NCBI GenBank assembly: GCA_910585375.1
Contig: CAJUCZ010000012.1
Span: 1-53,108, forward strand
Direction of reading: 5' to 3'
Length of the DNA: 53,108 nucleotides
Source: an uncultured Alphaproteobacteria bacterium
Lineage (GTDB): Bacteria > Pseudomonadota > Alphaproteobacteria > RF32 > CAG-239
Every line of letters begins with the position of its first letter. Position 1 is the first letter of the stretch. The translations under genes and the position numbers were made by a program. This document shows, piece after piece, positions 33,618-42,054 of the stretch. Below the pieces are notes generated by a model. That model was given only the letters and a program-made list of their open reading frames with translations. It made no database searches and was not told the origin of the DNA.

Positions 33618-34268
33618 ATGAAAGCTGTTAAAAAAGCTGTTGATAGTGATAAAATCAAAGAAAAGAGCCCCAAACTTCCGAAGTCGGAAACCAAGACTTT
33701 GAAAAAATCGGAGACAAAGGGGCTGAAATCCCCCGACACCAAGAAGTTGGCCGTCAGCCCGACCAGAGCAAAAAAAATCAAGCATTCCTATAAAGTCAAA
33801 GACGCCGAAAACGCTCTGCTCCTCAAGCTTAAAGACGGTGATGTCGTGATTGAAATGTATCCGGACGCCGCGCCCAACCATGTCAGCCGGATTAAAGAGC
33901 TGGTACGCGCCGGTTTTTACAACGGTTTGAAGTTTCATCGCGTGATTGACGGATTTATGGCGCAAACCGGCTGCCCGTACGGTAACGGCACCGGCGGAAC
34001 CGGAAAAAAACTTAAAGCCGAATTTAACCGCAATCCGCACAAGCGCGGTACGGTTTCGATGGCGCGGGCGATGAATCCGGACTCCGGTGACAGCCAGTTC
34101 TTTATTTGTTTTGCCGACTGCCCGTGGCTGGACGGACAATATACCGTTTGGGGCGAAGTTACTTCCGGTATGGAATTTGTTGACCTGATTAAACGCGGCG
34201 GCGGAGCTAACGGCTCTGTTTCCGAGCCGGATGAAATTATCAGCCTGGCCGTGATAGCAGACTTATAA
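33618..34268 (+). CDS. Cyclophilin-type peptidyl-prolyl isomerase
   Basis: A 216-aa protein with a basic, Lys-Ser-rich N-terminal extension of about 55 residues that precedes the cyclophilin domain (residues 60-216). Signature blocks are GFYNGLKFHRVIDGFMAQTG, GTVSMARAMNPDSGDSQFFI and WLDGQYTVWGEV. The active-site Arg (in FHRV), the Gln (in MAQTG) and a Trp (in WGEV) are present. No signal peptide is seen, so it acts in the cytosol. The Lys-rich extension is unusual and may bind RNA or ribosomes. AGAGGA precedes the ATG. Confidence 0.9.
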   Translation: MKAVKKAVDSDKIKEKSPKLPKSETKTLKKSETKGLKSPDTKKLAVSPTRAKKIKHSYKVKDAENALLLKLKDGDVVIEMYPDAAPNHVSRIKELVRAGFYNGLKFHRVIDGFMAQTGCPYGNGTGGTGKKLKAEFNRNPHKRGTVSMARAMNPDSGDSQFFICFADCPWLDGQYTVWGEVTSGMEFVDLIKRGGGANGSVSEPDEIISLAVIADL

Positions 34269-34375
34269 ACCCGCACGGCAGGCGGCGGCCGAACGTCGGC
34301 TGCGGTCGGTTTGTCAGTGCCATGAGACCCGCGGTGCTATGGCAAAGTTTGTGAGAAAGCATGTACTCTGAACAG
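34268..34375 (+). repeat. Dispersed structured element, copy 1
   Basis: About 108 bp following the cyclophilin stop matches 52726-52837. The core GGCCGAACGTCGGC folds as GCCGA-ACG-TCGGC in both copies. GCCAT/ATGGC (34319-34343) pairs around a conserved GAGACC-CGCGGTGCT loop. AGTGCC can also pair with GGTGCT. The element sits in a 3' UTR here and in a 5' UTR in copy 2, in the same orientation. It may be a processed RNA or a small mobile cassette. Confidence 0.7.
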
Positions 34376-34383
34376 AGAAAATG

Positions 34384-34413
34384 AAAAAAGCGGGAGAAAA
34401 CTCCCGCTTTTTT
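34384..34413. terminator. Terminator after the cyclophilin and XRE 2 genes
   Basis: AAAAAAGCGGGAG/CTCCCGCTTTTTT forms a long stem with a 4-nt loop. It is usable from both strands, between two convergent genes. Confidence 0.9.
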
Positions 34414-34414
34414 A

Positions 34415-34675
34415 TTACTGCCAAGGATAATCTTTGGCATCGACAAGTTTTATTTCAAACACCTTATCCAGAAAGGAAAACAAATACACATATTCTTCCA
34501 TTCTCACATGGCTGGTATTTCTTTTTAATTTTTCTATCCGACCTTCAAAAAAATCTATATGATCCGCCAGTTCCGTACTTGTTAAGCCCTGTTCCGTCAT
34601 TATCCGGTTTAATTCTTTATTGCAATAACTCCGGAAATTTTTATACCACTCTTTTCTATATTTTCTTGATAACAT
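34415..34675 (-). CDS. Small XRE-type helix-turn-helix regulator 2
   Basis: An 86-aa protein, basic at the N-terminus. A helix-turn-helix spans about residues 25-58 (MTEQGLTSTELADHIDFFEG, then IEKLKRN) and a short hydrophobic helical tail follows (YLFSFLDKVFEIKLV). It is related in kind, though not closely in sequence, to the XRE protein at 27519. Both share the leader RNA and the ribosome site pattern (AAGGAG, eight nt before the ATG). It probably acts as a repressor or an antitoxin-like regulator; no partner toxin is visible. Confidence 0.7.
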   Translation of the reverse strand: MLSRKYRKEWYKNFRSYCNKELNRIMTEQGLTSTELADHIDFFEGRIEKLKRNTSHVRMEEYVYLFSFLDKVFEIKLVDAKDYPWQ

Positions 34676-34855
34676 TTTTTTCGCTCCTTAGTTTTGATTA
34701 AAACAAAACCACCTTAGAAACTAAGGTGGCGGAGCCGAAAAACTGTGAAAGACAGCTATGGTTATTCGTCGTGCAAGCACGCTTATTTCCCAAACTCCGC
34801 CAGTATGCGGAATCTTTCAAGATGTTTTCGACACCACAGTCCGTCTCCGGACTGC
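34676..34855 (-). ncRNA. Structured leader RNA upstream of XRE regulator 2
   Basis: This is the second copy of the leader described at 27861-28042. It has CAGTCC/GGACTG (34837-34854), a TCCGC/GCGGA hairpin, CGTG-CTTG-CACG (34781-34770), CTGT/ACAG and a terminator at 34709-34729. The long-range pair GGCGGAG (34801-34795) with CTCCGCC (34734-34728) replaces CGGGGAG/CTCCCCG of copy 1. Stem bases differ but pairing is kept, which is direct evidence for an RNA structure. Loop changes (TTCG to CTTG) are both stable tetraloops. Confidence 0.8.
34709..34729 (-). terminator. Intrinsic terminator inside the XRE 2 leader
   Basis: The 9-bp stem CCACCTTAG/CTAAGGTGG has a 3-nt loop, followed on the minus strand by TTTTGTTTT. 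It overlaps the long-range helix of the leader by two bases, so the two compete at their junction. Confidence 0.85.
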
Positions 34856-34862
34856 GTGGATT

Positions 34863-34890
34863 ATATTAAACGAATCTTTCCTTTTTGCAA
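34863..34890 (-). promoter_or_regulatory. Promoter of leader RNA 2
   Basis: Minus-strand TTGCAA (34890-34885), 16-bp spacer, TAATAT (34868-34863). Spacing to the conserved GCAGTCC is the same as in leader 1. Confidence 0.65.
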
Positions 34891-34901
34891 GAAATTTATT
34901 C

Positions 34902-34930
34902 TGGACAAAATAATCAAAATATGCTATACA
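34902..34930 (+). promoter_or_regulatory. Promoter of the 34972-35394 gene
   Basis: TGGACA (34902-34907), 17-bp spacer, TATACA (34925-34930), 42 bp before the ATG. It is divergent from leader 2. Confidence 0.65.
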
Positions 34931-34971
34931 ATAACTTCAACATTGATTATTAACATTAAATTATTTTCCAT

Positions 34972-35394
34972 ATGAATCTAAATTTTTCAGATTTTATAAA
35001 AAGAATGAGAAGAGCAGAAGTTTCCATTAAAGAAAGCGAAATGTTCATTATGTTTTGCCGGCATGAGGCTTGGCAATCCGTTGATTATCAGCAAAAATCC
35101 AATCTGGCAATGCTGATGTTCAATCTGATTTGCGACACGGCCGAACTGGGATCTTCGCAATGGGAAAAAGATATGCGGACAATTGTGTCTTTATATCCCC
35201 AGACTGCTCTTTTGCTGGGCAAGAAGTTTGTTTTGCAACGGGCTTTGCTCAACACTGACAAGGTTATTGAGCTGTCAGAGAGTTTTTCCGCCAATATCTG
35301 GGAAGAAACCGAACAGCTAGAAGCTCTTGAAAACGGAGATTGGCAGCCCAATGCGGTACTTTTTACTCCTGACAACTTTGATGAAGAAAATTGA
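34972..35394 (+). CDS. Hypothetical protein (140 aa)
   Basis: I do not recognise it. It is a soluble, mostly helical protein with an acidic C-terminus; there is a short hydrophobic patch around LAMLMFNLICD but no membrane segment. The ATG follows an AT-rich leader without a Shine-Dalgarno sequence. The next gene begins 26 bp later behind a similar leader, so the two may be cotranscribed. Confidence 0.7.
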   Translation: MNLNFSDFIKRMRRAEVSIKESEMFIMFCRHEAWQSVDYQQKSNLAMLMFNLICDTAELGSSQWEKDMRTIVSLYPQTALLLGKKFVLQRALLNTDKVIELSESFSANIWEETEQLEALENGDWQPNAVLFTPDNFDEEN

Positions 35395-35420
35395 TTATTC
35401 ACATTAAATATTTATAAGAT

Positions 35421-35741
35421 ATGAAAAATATTGGTTTTATTGCTGCGATTGTATTTGTGGTTTTATTGGTTGTTGCCGTTTGTTTCGGATGTTCGGCGGA
35501 AGCTGTTTTGCTGAGCATTGTCGGGTTGGTTGTTCTGGCTTATGTGAGCTGGAATTTCTTTAACCGTGATCATGACCGGTTTACTTTTACAATGTGTACC
35601 GGTTTCGGCGGCATAATCTTTTATTGTTTCTACTGCGTATTATCGGCATCCGGAAACATGCCATGGTTTTATGCCCTGAGCATCGGAATGGTCGTTTCGG
35701 CCCTGCTCGGCTGCATTTACCGCAAAATACATTACTGCTGA
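35421..35741 (+). CDS. Small membrane protein (106 aa)
   Basis: Three hydrophobic helices are predicted: residues 5-24, 27-45 and 57-75, with a possible fourth near 80-97. Cys residues fall in or near them. No family is recognised. It lies 26 bp after the preceding orphan gene, in an AT-rich, Shine-Dalgarno-less setting, and ahead of a terminator. Its role is unknown; a small membrane subunit or sensor is possible. Confidence 0.65.
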   Translation: MKNIGFIAAIVFVVLLVVAVCFGCSAEAVLLSIVGLVVLAYVSWNFFNRDHDRFTFTMCTGFGGIIFYCFYCVLSASGNMPWFYALSIGMVVSALLGCIYRKIHYC

Positions 35742-35750
35742 CAAGTTTTG

Positions 35751-35782
35751 AAAGCGCCGTACCCTTTGGGGTGCCGCGCTTT
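35751..35782 (+). terminator. Terminator after the small membrane protein
   Basis: AAAGCG/CGCTTT encloses a second stem, GTACCC/GGGTGC, with a 4-nt loop, and is followed by T-rich sequence. Confidence 0.75.
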
Positions 35783-35821
35783 TATTTTTGCCCTTAATTT
35801 GACAAAAATAATTTTATTTTG

Positions 35822-35849
35822 TTGACATTTCCCTTTTTTGTGTTACTTT
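35822..35849 (+). promoter_or_regulatory. Promoter of the 35889-36743 gene
   Basis: TTGACA (35822-35827), 16-bp spacer, TACTTT (35844-35849). It overlaps an upstream in-frame TTG at 35838, which therefore cannot be the start. Confidence 0.6.
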
Positions 35850-35888
35850 TCTTTTGTTAAACTTATTATTAATAAAAACTATATTACT

Positions 35889-36743
35889 ATGTGCACAAGA
35901 ATTTTGCCTAAAGAAGTGTTTGAAAGTTATCTTGACAAAAAGCTTTCTCCGGATGAAGAGTATGGTTTATTTACCACCGCTTCGGCAGTACAGCTCAAAG
36001 AGTTTTTCAAATATCAGAAACTGAGTTCCGTTTATGAAGAACATTTGTCGCAGCTGTTTGATGAATCCGCACAGGGAATTGAGGCTGTATGCGTATATTT
36101 TGACAACTACGAGCTGGAAGCCCAAGCGCTCATGAATTTGATGCGTACCCGCAATGCGGCAATGATCCGTTATTATATTACCCGACATCCGCTGACCAAA
36201 GAGGCTCTGGATTACTTAAAAACCGGCGCTATTCCGGAATATACCGAGCTGTTGGAGGCTTATCATGAAAGGAAAAAACAAACCCTTTCCGGTCTGACTT
36301 ATGATGAGTTTGCCGATTATATCAGCAAAAACGTTCTTTCTGCCGCACAAATAAAATCTTTGATTGACGAGAACAATCTTGCTTTTTTACGGTGTTATCT
36401 GGAAGATCCTTATAATGATAAACACGAACATGACAGAGACTATCCGCTGTTTTCCGAAGAATTGCAGCTCTATCTGCTTCTAAACGGTTCTGACAACGCC
36501 ATCGGCTTATATGTGCAATTTACATATTTTGATGATGCGGCAGAAAAAAAGCTGATTGATTCAGGCAACAAGTTTTTGATTTTGCTTTATATCAGAAAAT
36601 ATATTCTGTCGGAGGCCAACGAAGAGGCTTTAGTGGCATTGAACGACTTATCGCTGATTGCCGTTTATGACGAGGAAAACAACTTTCATTCCTATGAGGC
36701 TCTGAAAAAAGTTCAAGATCTGGTAGACAAAGGTCTTCTTTAA
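35889..36743 (+). CDS. Hypothetical protein (284 aa), helical
   Basis: I do not recognise it. The sequence reads as helical repeats with Leu and Tyr at regular spacing, as in TPR-like or ankyrin-like solenoids (for example NLMRTRNAAMIRYYITRHPL, then DENNLAFLRCYLED). No motif is firm. The start at 35889 (MCTRILP) follows an AT-rich leader without a Shine-Dalgarno sequence and lies about 35 nt past the predicted transcript start. A long UUCG-capped terminator follows, shared with acrB. Confidence 0.7.
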   Translation: MCTRILPKEVFESYLDKKLSPDEEYGLFTTASAVQLKEFFKYQKLSSVYEEHLSQLFDESAQGIEAVCVYFDNYELEAQALMNLMRTRNAAMIRYYITRHPLTKEALDYLKTGAIPEYTELLEAYHERKKQTLSGLTYDEFADYISKNVLSAAQIKSLIDENNLAFLRCYLEDPYNDKHEHDRDYPLFSEELQLYLLLNGSDNAIGLYVQFTYFDDAAEKKLIDSGNKFLILLYIRKYILSEANEEALVALNDLSLIAVYDEENNFHSYEALKKVQDLVDKGLL

Positions 36744-36748
36744 AGCAA

Positions 36749-36778
36749 AAAAAAAGCACTCTTCGGAGTGCTTTTTTT
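36749..36778. terminator. Bidirectional terminator with TTCG loop
   Basis: GCACTC-TTCG-GAGTGC flanked by seven A and seven T residues. It ends both the upstream plus-strand gene and acrB on the minus strand. Confidence 0.92.
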
Positions 36779-36792
36779 TGTTTGCGGCGGAA

Positions 36793-39700
36793 CTACTTTC
36801 CTGTTCCTTTCAACTGCGGACGGCCGCGTTCTTCCGCGCGTTTGCGGATTTTGCGCCGCAAAATATTCTCCTCATCAAAGGTTTCTCCGATAATGGCAAA
36901 CATCATCGGCACAAACAAGGTTGCCACAAAGGTTGAAAGAATCATACCGCCGATCATGCCCGTACCGATGGCGTGACGGCTCCCTGCTCCGGCGCCGGTG
37001 CTGATTGCCAGCGGCAGAACGCCGAACGTAAAGGCCAGAGAGGTCATGACAATCGGGCGGAAGCGCAGTTTTGCCGCCTCGATTGCCGCCTGAGCATAAC
37101 TCATGCCGGCCTGAACCTGCATGACCGCAAACTCGACAATCAAAATGGCGTTTTTGGCGGCCAGACCAATCAACGTGACCAGACCGACCTGAAAGTACAA
37201 GTCATTTTCAATCCCGCGCATCCAAGTTGCCAGCAAGGCACCGAGAACGGCAAACGGAACCGACAAAATGACAACAAACGGCAACGACCATTTTTCATAT
37301 TGGGCCGACAAGATAAGGAAAATCATAATCAGACCAAAGATAAAGGCCTGCGTTGAAGCACCGCCGGTCAGTTTTTCCTGATAAGCGGAACCTATCCACG
37401 ACAAGGAGTAGTCTGTTCCCAGCACTTCCGCCGCCACTTCTTCCATGGCTGCGATGGCCTGCCCCGAACTGTAACCTTTTCCGGGGTCGCCCATGATTTT
37501 AGCAGCAGGAAAGATATTAAAGCGGTTAATCAGTTCCGGTCCGGTTACGCGTTCAACATTGACCAAAGTAGAAACCGGCACGAGTTGCCCGCTGTTTGAC
37601 TTGACATAAACATAGCGCAAATCATCCGGCGTGCGGCGGAACTGAGCCTCGGACTGCAACAAGACGCGGAAGTTTCTTCCCATATAGGTAAAGTCGTTGA
37701 CATAAAGATTTCCGAAAGTAGACTGCAGCACAGAATAAATGGCATTAATCGGAATATCAAGTGCACGAGCCTTAACCCTGTCCAAGTCTATCCGGTATTG
37801 CGGCGTTGACACCGAAAATGTCGTTTTGACATTTTGCAGCTCCGGACGTTTTTCCGCCGCTTTTATAAACTCGTCGACTTTTGCCATCAGTTCGGCCGAG
37901 GTTTTGCCGCTGCGGTTTTGAATATAGCCCTCAAAGCCTCCGGTGGTACTCATGCCCATAATCGGCGGCATGCTGAACGCAAAGCCTATGCCTTCCGGCC
38001 GGCTCATGCCGATACCGGTAAATGTTGCGGCCAGCGCCTCGGCCGACTGATCGGCTTTTTTACGCTGATCCCAGTCTTTCAGCGTGATGAAGCTGATGCC
38101 GGAATAAGTATTTTGCGTGCCCGACAACATATTAAAGCCGTTAATGGTCAAAACATCTTCCACGTTGGGATTTTGTTTTACCATTTCCGACACTTTATCG
38201 GTAAACTTGCCGGTTCTGGGCAAAGATGATGCCGGCGGCATATTATAAGCCATCAGCAGGTTACCCTGATCTTCGTTCGGCACCAAACCGCCCGGAATAA
38301 TCTTGAACAACCCCATAATCGCAACAATCACGGCTAAAAAGCTTAGAATTGCCGTTTTACGGTGCTCCAGAAAGAACCTGACACCGGCCAGATACCATTC
38401 GGTAACTTTTTCAAAAAAGGCGTTAAACCAGCGGAAAAAGGCCAAAGGCTCTTTTGTGCCGTGATCCGGTTTGATAATCAGGGCACACAAAGACGGTGTG
38501 AGCGTCAGAGCAACCAGCGCTGAAATCAGAACAGATACGGCAATAGTTACGGAGAACTGCTTATACATCACACCGGTCATGCCGCCCAGAAAAGCAATCG
38601 GCAGAAAGACCGAGGACAGTACCAGCGCAACAGCGATAACCGGTCCGGAAACTTCCTGCATGGCCTTAACGGCAGCAGCTTTGGGAGAAAGTTTTTCTTC
38701 TTTCATCAGGCGCTCGACGTTTTCCAGCACAATAATGGCATCGTCAACCACGATACCAATGGCCAGAATCAGCCCGAAAAGCGTCAGCAGGTTGATGGAA
38801 AAGCCCAAAACATACATTCCGGCAAAGGCGCCGATGATCGAAACCGGCACTGCCAAAATCGGAATGAGCGTTGCCCGAAAGTTTTGCAAAAACAGGTAAA
38901 CAACGGCAATAACCAGCACAACCGCCTCAAAAAACGTATGGACAACTTCGTTAATCGACACGTTTACAAACAAGGTTGTATCGTAAGGGATTTCATAGGT
39001 CATGCCCTGCGGGAAGTTTTTGGAAAGTTCCTGCATTTTGGCCTTAACCAGATTGGCCGTTTCCAGCGCGTTAGCCCCCGGCTGCAAATATACGGCCATA
39101 GCCACGGCATCTTCACCGTTAAACTTGGAACTGACACTGTAGTCCTGCGCACCGAGTTCAATCCGCGCAACGTCTTTCAGGCGCAGCATTCCGCCTTTGC
39201 CGTCGCTGGTGAGGATAATATTGCCGAACTCTTTTTCATTAACCAACCTGCCTTTGGTATTGACACTGTAAGTATAAGCGACACTCTCGTCCATCGGCTG
39301 CTGACCGAACTGTCCGGCCGCAAACTGTGAGTTCTGCTCTTTGATTGCAGCAATAACGTCCTGCGGCGTCAAGTTAAAATCTGCCAGCTTGTCCGGGCTC
39401 AGCCAGATACGCATGGAATAATCCTGCGAGGCAAACATCGAAGCGCTGCCGACGCCTTTGATACGCTTCAGTTCATCAAGGACATTCAGCAAAGCGTAGT
39501 TGGAAACATAGACCGTATCGTACTGCGGATTATCCGAGCGCATGGTCAGCACCTGCAGAATGGAGTTGGATTTTTGTTCAACCGTTACGCCCTGCTGGGT
39601 AACTTCCGGCGGCAGTTTTGACGTTGCGGCCTGAACTTTGTTATTAACATCGATCGTGGCCTGATCGGGATCCGTCCCGATATCAAAAACCACGCCAATT

Positions 39701-39969
39701 GTCAGATAGCCGCTGGAGGTGGCGTTGGAATACATATAAATCATGTTTTTAACGCCGTTAATCTCCTGTTCTATCGGGGCAGCTACAGTATCGGCCAAAA
39801 CTTCGGCCGTGGCGCCGGGATAAGTGGCGGAAATCTGGATTTCGGTCGGCACGATATTCGGATACTGCTCAACCGGCAGTACCTTCATGGAAACCAAGCC
39901 TGCCAGAACAATTATCAGCGAAATAACCGTGGCAAAAATCGGACGTTCTATAAAAAACTTTGAAAACAT
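36793..39969 (-). CDS. acrB: RND multidrug efflux permease (AcrB/MexB-type)
   Basis: A 1058-aa inner-membrane proton-drug antiporter of the HAE1 family, full length. It opens with FFIERPIFATVISLIIVLAG and has two large periplasmic loops and twelve membrane helices. The proton-relay Asp pair lies in GIVVDDAIIVLENVERL (around residue 405); GLAAKNAILIVEF and RFRPIVMTSLAF are in the second half. The trimer captures drugs from the periplasm and membrane and passes them to an outer-membrane channel. The fusion-protein gene follows 5' by 20 bp. No TolC-like channel gene is in the window, so one must be encoded elsewhere. Confidence 0.95.
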   Translation of the reverse strand: MFSKFFIERPIFATVISLIIVLAGLVSMKVLPVEQYPNIVPTEIQISATYPGATAEVLADTVAAPIEQEINGVKNMIYMYSNATSSGYLTIGVVFDIGTDPDQATIDVNNKVQAATSKLPPEVTQQGVTVEQKSNSILQVLTMRSDNPQYDTVYVSNYALLNVLDELKRIKGVGSASMFASQDYSMRIWLSPDKLADFNLTPQDVIAAIKEQNSQFAAGQFGQQPMDESVAYTYSVNTKGRLVNEKEFGNIILTSDGKGGMLRLKDVARIELGAQDYSVSSKFNGEDAVAMAVYLQPGANALETANLVKAKMQELSKNFPQGMTYEIPYDTTLFVNVSINEVVHTFFEAVVLVIAVVYLFLQNFRATLIPILAVPVSIIGAFAGMYVLGFSINLLTLFGLILAIGIVVDDAIIVLENVERLMKEEKLSPKAAAVKAMQEVSGPVIAVALVLSSVFLPIAFLGGMTGVMYKQFSVTIAVSVLISALVALTLTPSLCALIIKPDHGTKEPLAFFRWFNAFFEKVTEWYLAGVRFFLEHRKTAILSFLAVIVAIMGLFKIIPGGLVPNEDQGNLLMAYNMPPASSLPRTGKFTDKVSEMVKQNPNVEDVLTINGFNMLSGTQNTYSGISFITLKDWDQRKKADQSAEALAATFTGIGMSRPEGIGFAFSMPPIMGMSTTGGFEGYIQNRSGKTSAELMAKVDEFIKAAEKRPELQNVKTTFSVSTPQYRIDLDRVKARALDIPINAIYSVLQSTFGNLYVNDFTYMGRNFRVLLQSEAQFRRTPDDLRYVYVKSNSGQLVPVSTLVNVERVTGPELINRFNIFPAAKIMGDPGKGYSSGQAIAAMEEVAAEVLGTDYSLSWIGSAYQEKLTGGASTQAFIFGLIMIFLILSAQYEKWSLPFVVILSVPFAVLGALLATWMRGIENDLYFQVGLVTLIGLAAKNAILIVEFAVMQVQAGMSYAQAAIEAAKLRFRPIVMTSLAFTFGVLPLAISTGAGAGSRHAIGTGMIGGMILSTFVATLFVPMMFAIIGETFDEENILRRKIRKRAEERGRPQLKGTGK

Positions 39970-39989
39970 TTTATTTTCCTTTTTCCGGG

Positions 39990-41150
39990 TTATTCAGCCG
40001 CTGCGGCTTCCTGATCAAAAACAAGTTCCGGACTGACCGTCATGCCCGGACGCAGCTTCATAATGCCGCTGGTGATGACTTTGTCTCCGGGGTTTAAGCC
40101 TTCATCAATAATCCAGCCCCCGTCTTTGGTGGTCAGGCCGGCATTGACCGGAACAGATTCAATAACATTATGCGCATTTACACGATAAACAAAAGTTCCG
40201 TTAGGACTTTGCATAACGGCTTCCTGCGGAACGACCAGCGCATTTATCCGTACCAAACCTTCCATCAGCAGACGCAGGAATTGTCCCGGACGGATACGGC
40301 CTTCGGCATTCGGAAAAACGGCGCGAAGTTTGACCGTGCCGGTTTTTTCGTCAACGGCCGGATTGATAAAGTTAATCTCTCCTTCTTCCGCATAAACCGT
40401 GTCATCGCCGAATTTTACTTTGGCTCTAATTTCTTTGGCTTTGTTATCCGGATGTTTTATCAATCCGCGTTCTACCATGTTGCTCAAAGACAGAATTTCA
40501 TTTTCCGAAGCCGAGAAAATTACGTATATCGGATCAAGCTGCGTAATATGGGTCAGCAGGCTGGCATCGCCGGTTGAGGAAATGAGACTGCCTTCCGACT
40601 GGGTTTCCATGCTGGTCACGCCGCTGATCGGCGCCGTAACTTTGGTATAGTCCAAATTGAGCTGTGCGGCATCAACATTGGCCTGAGCCAGCATTGCCGC
40701 GGCCTTGGAGGAATCGTAACTTGCCTTGGTGCTGTCAAAGTCCTTACCGCTGGCGTAACCTTCTTTATGCAGTTTTTCAATACGCTTCCACTGGCTCTCG
40801 GTCTGCGTCAACGTTGCCTGAGCGTCTATCAGGTTTGCTTTGGCTTTATCAAGCTCGATAGCGTATTGCGCCGGATCAATCTCAAACAGTACCTGCCCTT
40901 CCTGCACTCTGGCACCTTCAACATAATTGCGTTTCAGCAAAATGCCCCCGACGCGGGCACGGACTTCGGTTTCTTTTGAACCTTGCGCGCGGGCGGCAAA
41001 TTCAAAACTCAACGGAATATCCTGCGGGGCAACCTGAACCACTTCTACCGACGGTGCCTGAGCCTCTTTTTGGGCATTATCTTCTTTTTTGCAGCCGGCC
41101 AGAGTCATCAGAGCCGCGGCGGCAACGACCAATTTGCTTCTTAACAACAT
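39990..41150 (-). CDS. acrA: RND efflux membrane fusion protein (AcrA/MexA-type)
   Basis: A 386-aa periplasmic adaptor. A lipoprotein signal is visible (ALMTLAGCKKED), followed by barrel-sandwich halves around a helical hairpin (EFAARAQGSKETEVRARVGG, a hairpin with LDKAKANLIDAQATLTQTE, then KVTAPISGVTS). Beta-barrel and membrane-proximal domains follow. It joins AcrB to the outer-membrane channel. It is the first gene of the acrAB operon, and the order and spacing are standard. The upstream region is AT-rich, with no repressor gene (acrR-like) adjacent. Confidence 0.93.
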   Translation of the reverse strand: MLLRSKLVVAAAALMTLAGCKKEDNAQKEAQAPSVEVVQVAPQDIPLSFEFAARAQGSKETEVRARVGGILLKRNYVEGARVQEGQVLFEIDPAQYAIELDKAKANLIDAQATLTQTESQWKRIEKLHKEGYASGKDFDSTKASYDSSKAAAMLAQANVDAAQLNLDYTKVTAPISGVTSMETQSEGSLISSTGDASLLTHITQLDPIYVIFSASENEILSLSNMVERGLIKHPDNKAKEIRAKVKFGDDTVYAEEGEINFINPAVDEKTGTVKLRAVFPNAEGRIRPGQFLRLLMEGLVRINALVVPQEAVMQSPNGTFVYRVNAHNVIESVPVNAGLTTKDGGWIIDEGLNPGDKVITSGIMKLRPGMTVSPELVFDQEAAAAE

Positions 41151-41365
41151 TTTTCTTTCCTTTGTTTATTGGTTTTTCTGCATATAAAATTACTATAACT
41201 AATTTAAAATACAATCTTCTTAACCTCTTGTGGATAGTTATGAATGTTTCTATAGCAATAAGTTTTAGCTTTTATTGAAATATTTTGTTCCGCAATTAAT
41301 TTTATCGCAGCCGGCAATCCAAGCTGACAGACTATTTTAACAAAAATTTTTTAAGGAGATTAATT

Positions 41366-41959
41366 ATGGTACAAGACGTTCAAGGCGTTCGCTATCCGAC
41401 TTTTGCATTTATTACCGGCGGCGCCGGTCAGGCTGACGACGGTATTCCGCCGCAACCGTTTGAGACTTTCTGTTACGACTCTGCCCTGATGCAGGCCAGA
41501 ATCGAAAACTTTAACGTTGTTCCTTATACCTCTGTTTTGCCGAAAGAACTTTTTGGCAAAATTACGCCGATTAATGACAAGATCGTCAGCCAGTTTAAGC
41601 ACGGCGCCGTCTTGGAAGTGATTATGGCAGGACACGGGGCAAGCCGCGATGAGCACAAAGCTATTGCCACCGGTTTGGGCGTTTGCTGGGGCAAGGACAA
41701 AAACGGCGAGCTGATTGGCGGCTGGGCTGCCGAATATGTTGAATTTTTTGACACTCAGATTGATGATGACATTGCCAAAGGCCATGCCGAAATGTGGCTC
41801 AACAAATCTCTGAACCATGAGCTGTCCATCCGCGGCGTCGAAAAGCATTCCGAGTTTCAGATGTGGCACAATTATGTCAACATTACCCAGCAGTTCGGCT
41901 ACAGCCTGACCGCTATGGGATTCTTGAACTTCCAACATGCCGATCCGGCTTCTATTTAA
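41366..41959 (+). CDS. aaxB: Pyruvoyl-dependent arginine decarboxylase (AaxB-like)
   Basis: A 197-aa proenzyme that should self-cleave between Thr55 and Ser56 in NFNVVPYTSVLPKEL, turning Ser into the pyruvoyl group. The alpha chain's GAVLEVIMAGHGAS and Glu-rich segments match the pyruvoyl ArgDC family, best known from Chlamydia AaxB and archaea. It converts arginine to agmatine and CO2, consuming a proton. The antiporter gene follows after 95 bp. AAGGAG precedes the ATG, and TTGAAA-N16-TAATTT lies upstream. Acid resistance or arginine use in the gut is the likely purpose. Confidence 0.88.
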   Translation: MVQDVQGVRYPTFAFITGGAGQADDGIPPQPFETFCYDSALMQARIENFNVVPYTSVLPKELFGKITPINDKIVSQFKHGAVLEVIMAGHGASRDEHKAIATGLGVCWGKDKNGELIGGWAAEYVEFFDTQIDDDIAKGHAEMWLNKSLNHELSIRGVEKHSEFQMWHNYVNITQQFGYSLTAMGFLNFQHADPASI

Positions 41960-41995
41960 TGATTTTGAGCTTCTATATAATTTTTTAATATCAGT

Positions 41996-42029
41996 CGGCG
42001 TTAAAAGAAGCTTTTTTCTTTTGGCGCCG
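41996..42029 (+). terminator. Hairpin between aaxB and aaxC
   Basis: CGGCG with CGCCG and AAAAGAA with TTCTTTT form a stem with TT/GG mismatches, followed by GTTTTTATG. It looks like a partial terminator that could set the ratio of decarboxylase to antiporter. Confidence 0.6.
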
Positions 42030-42054
42030 TTTTTATGAAAAAGGAATCAAACAA

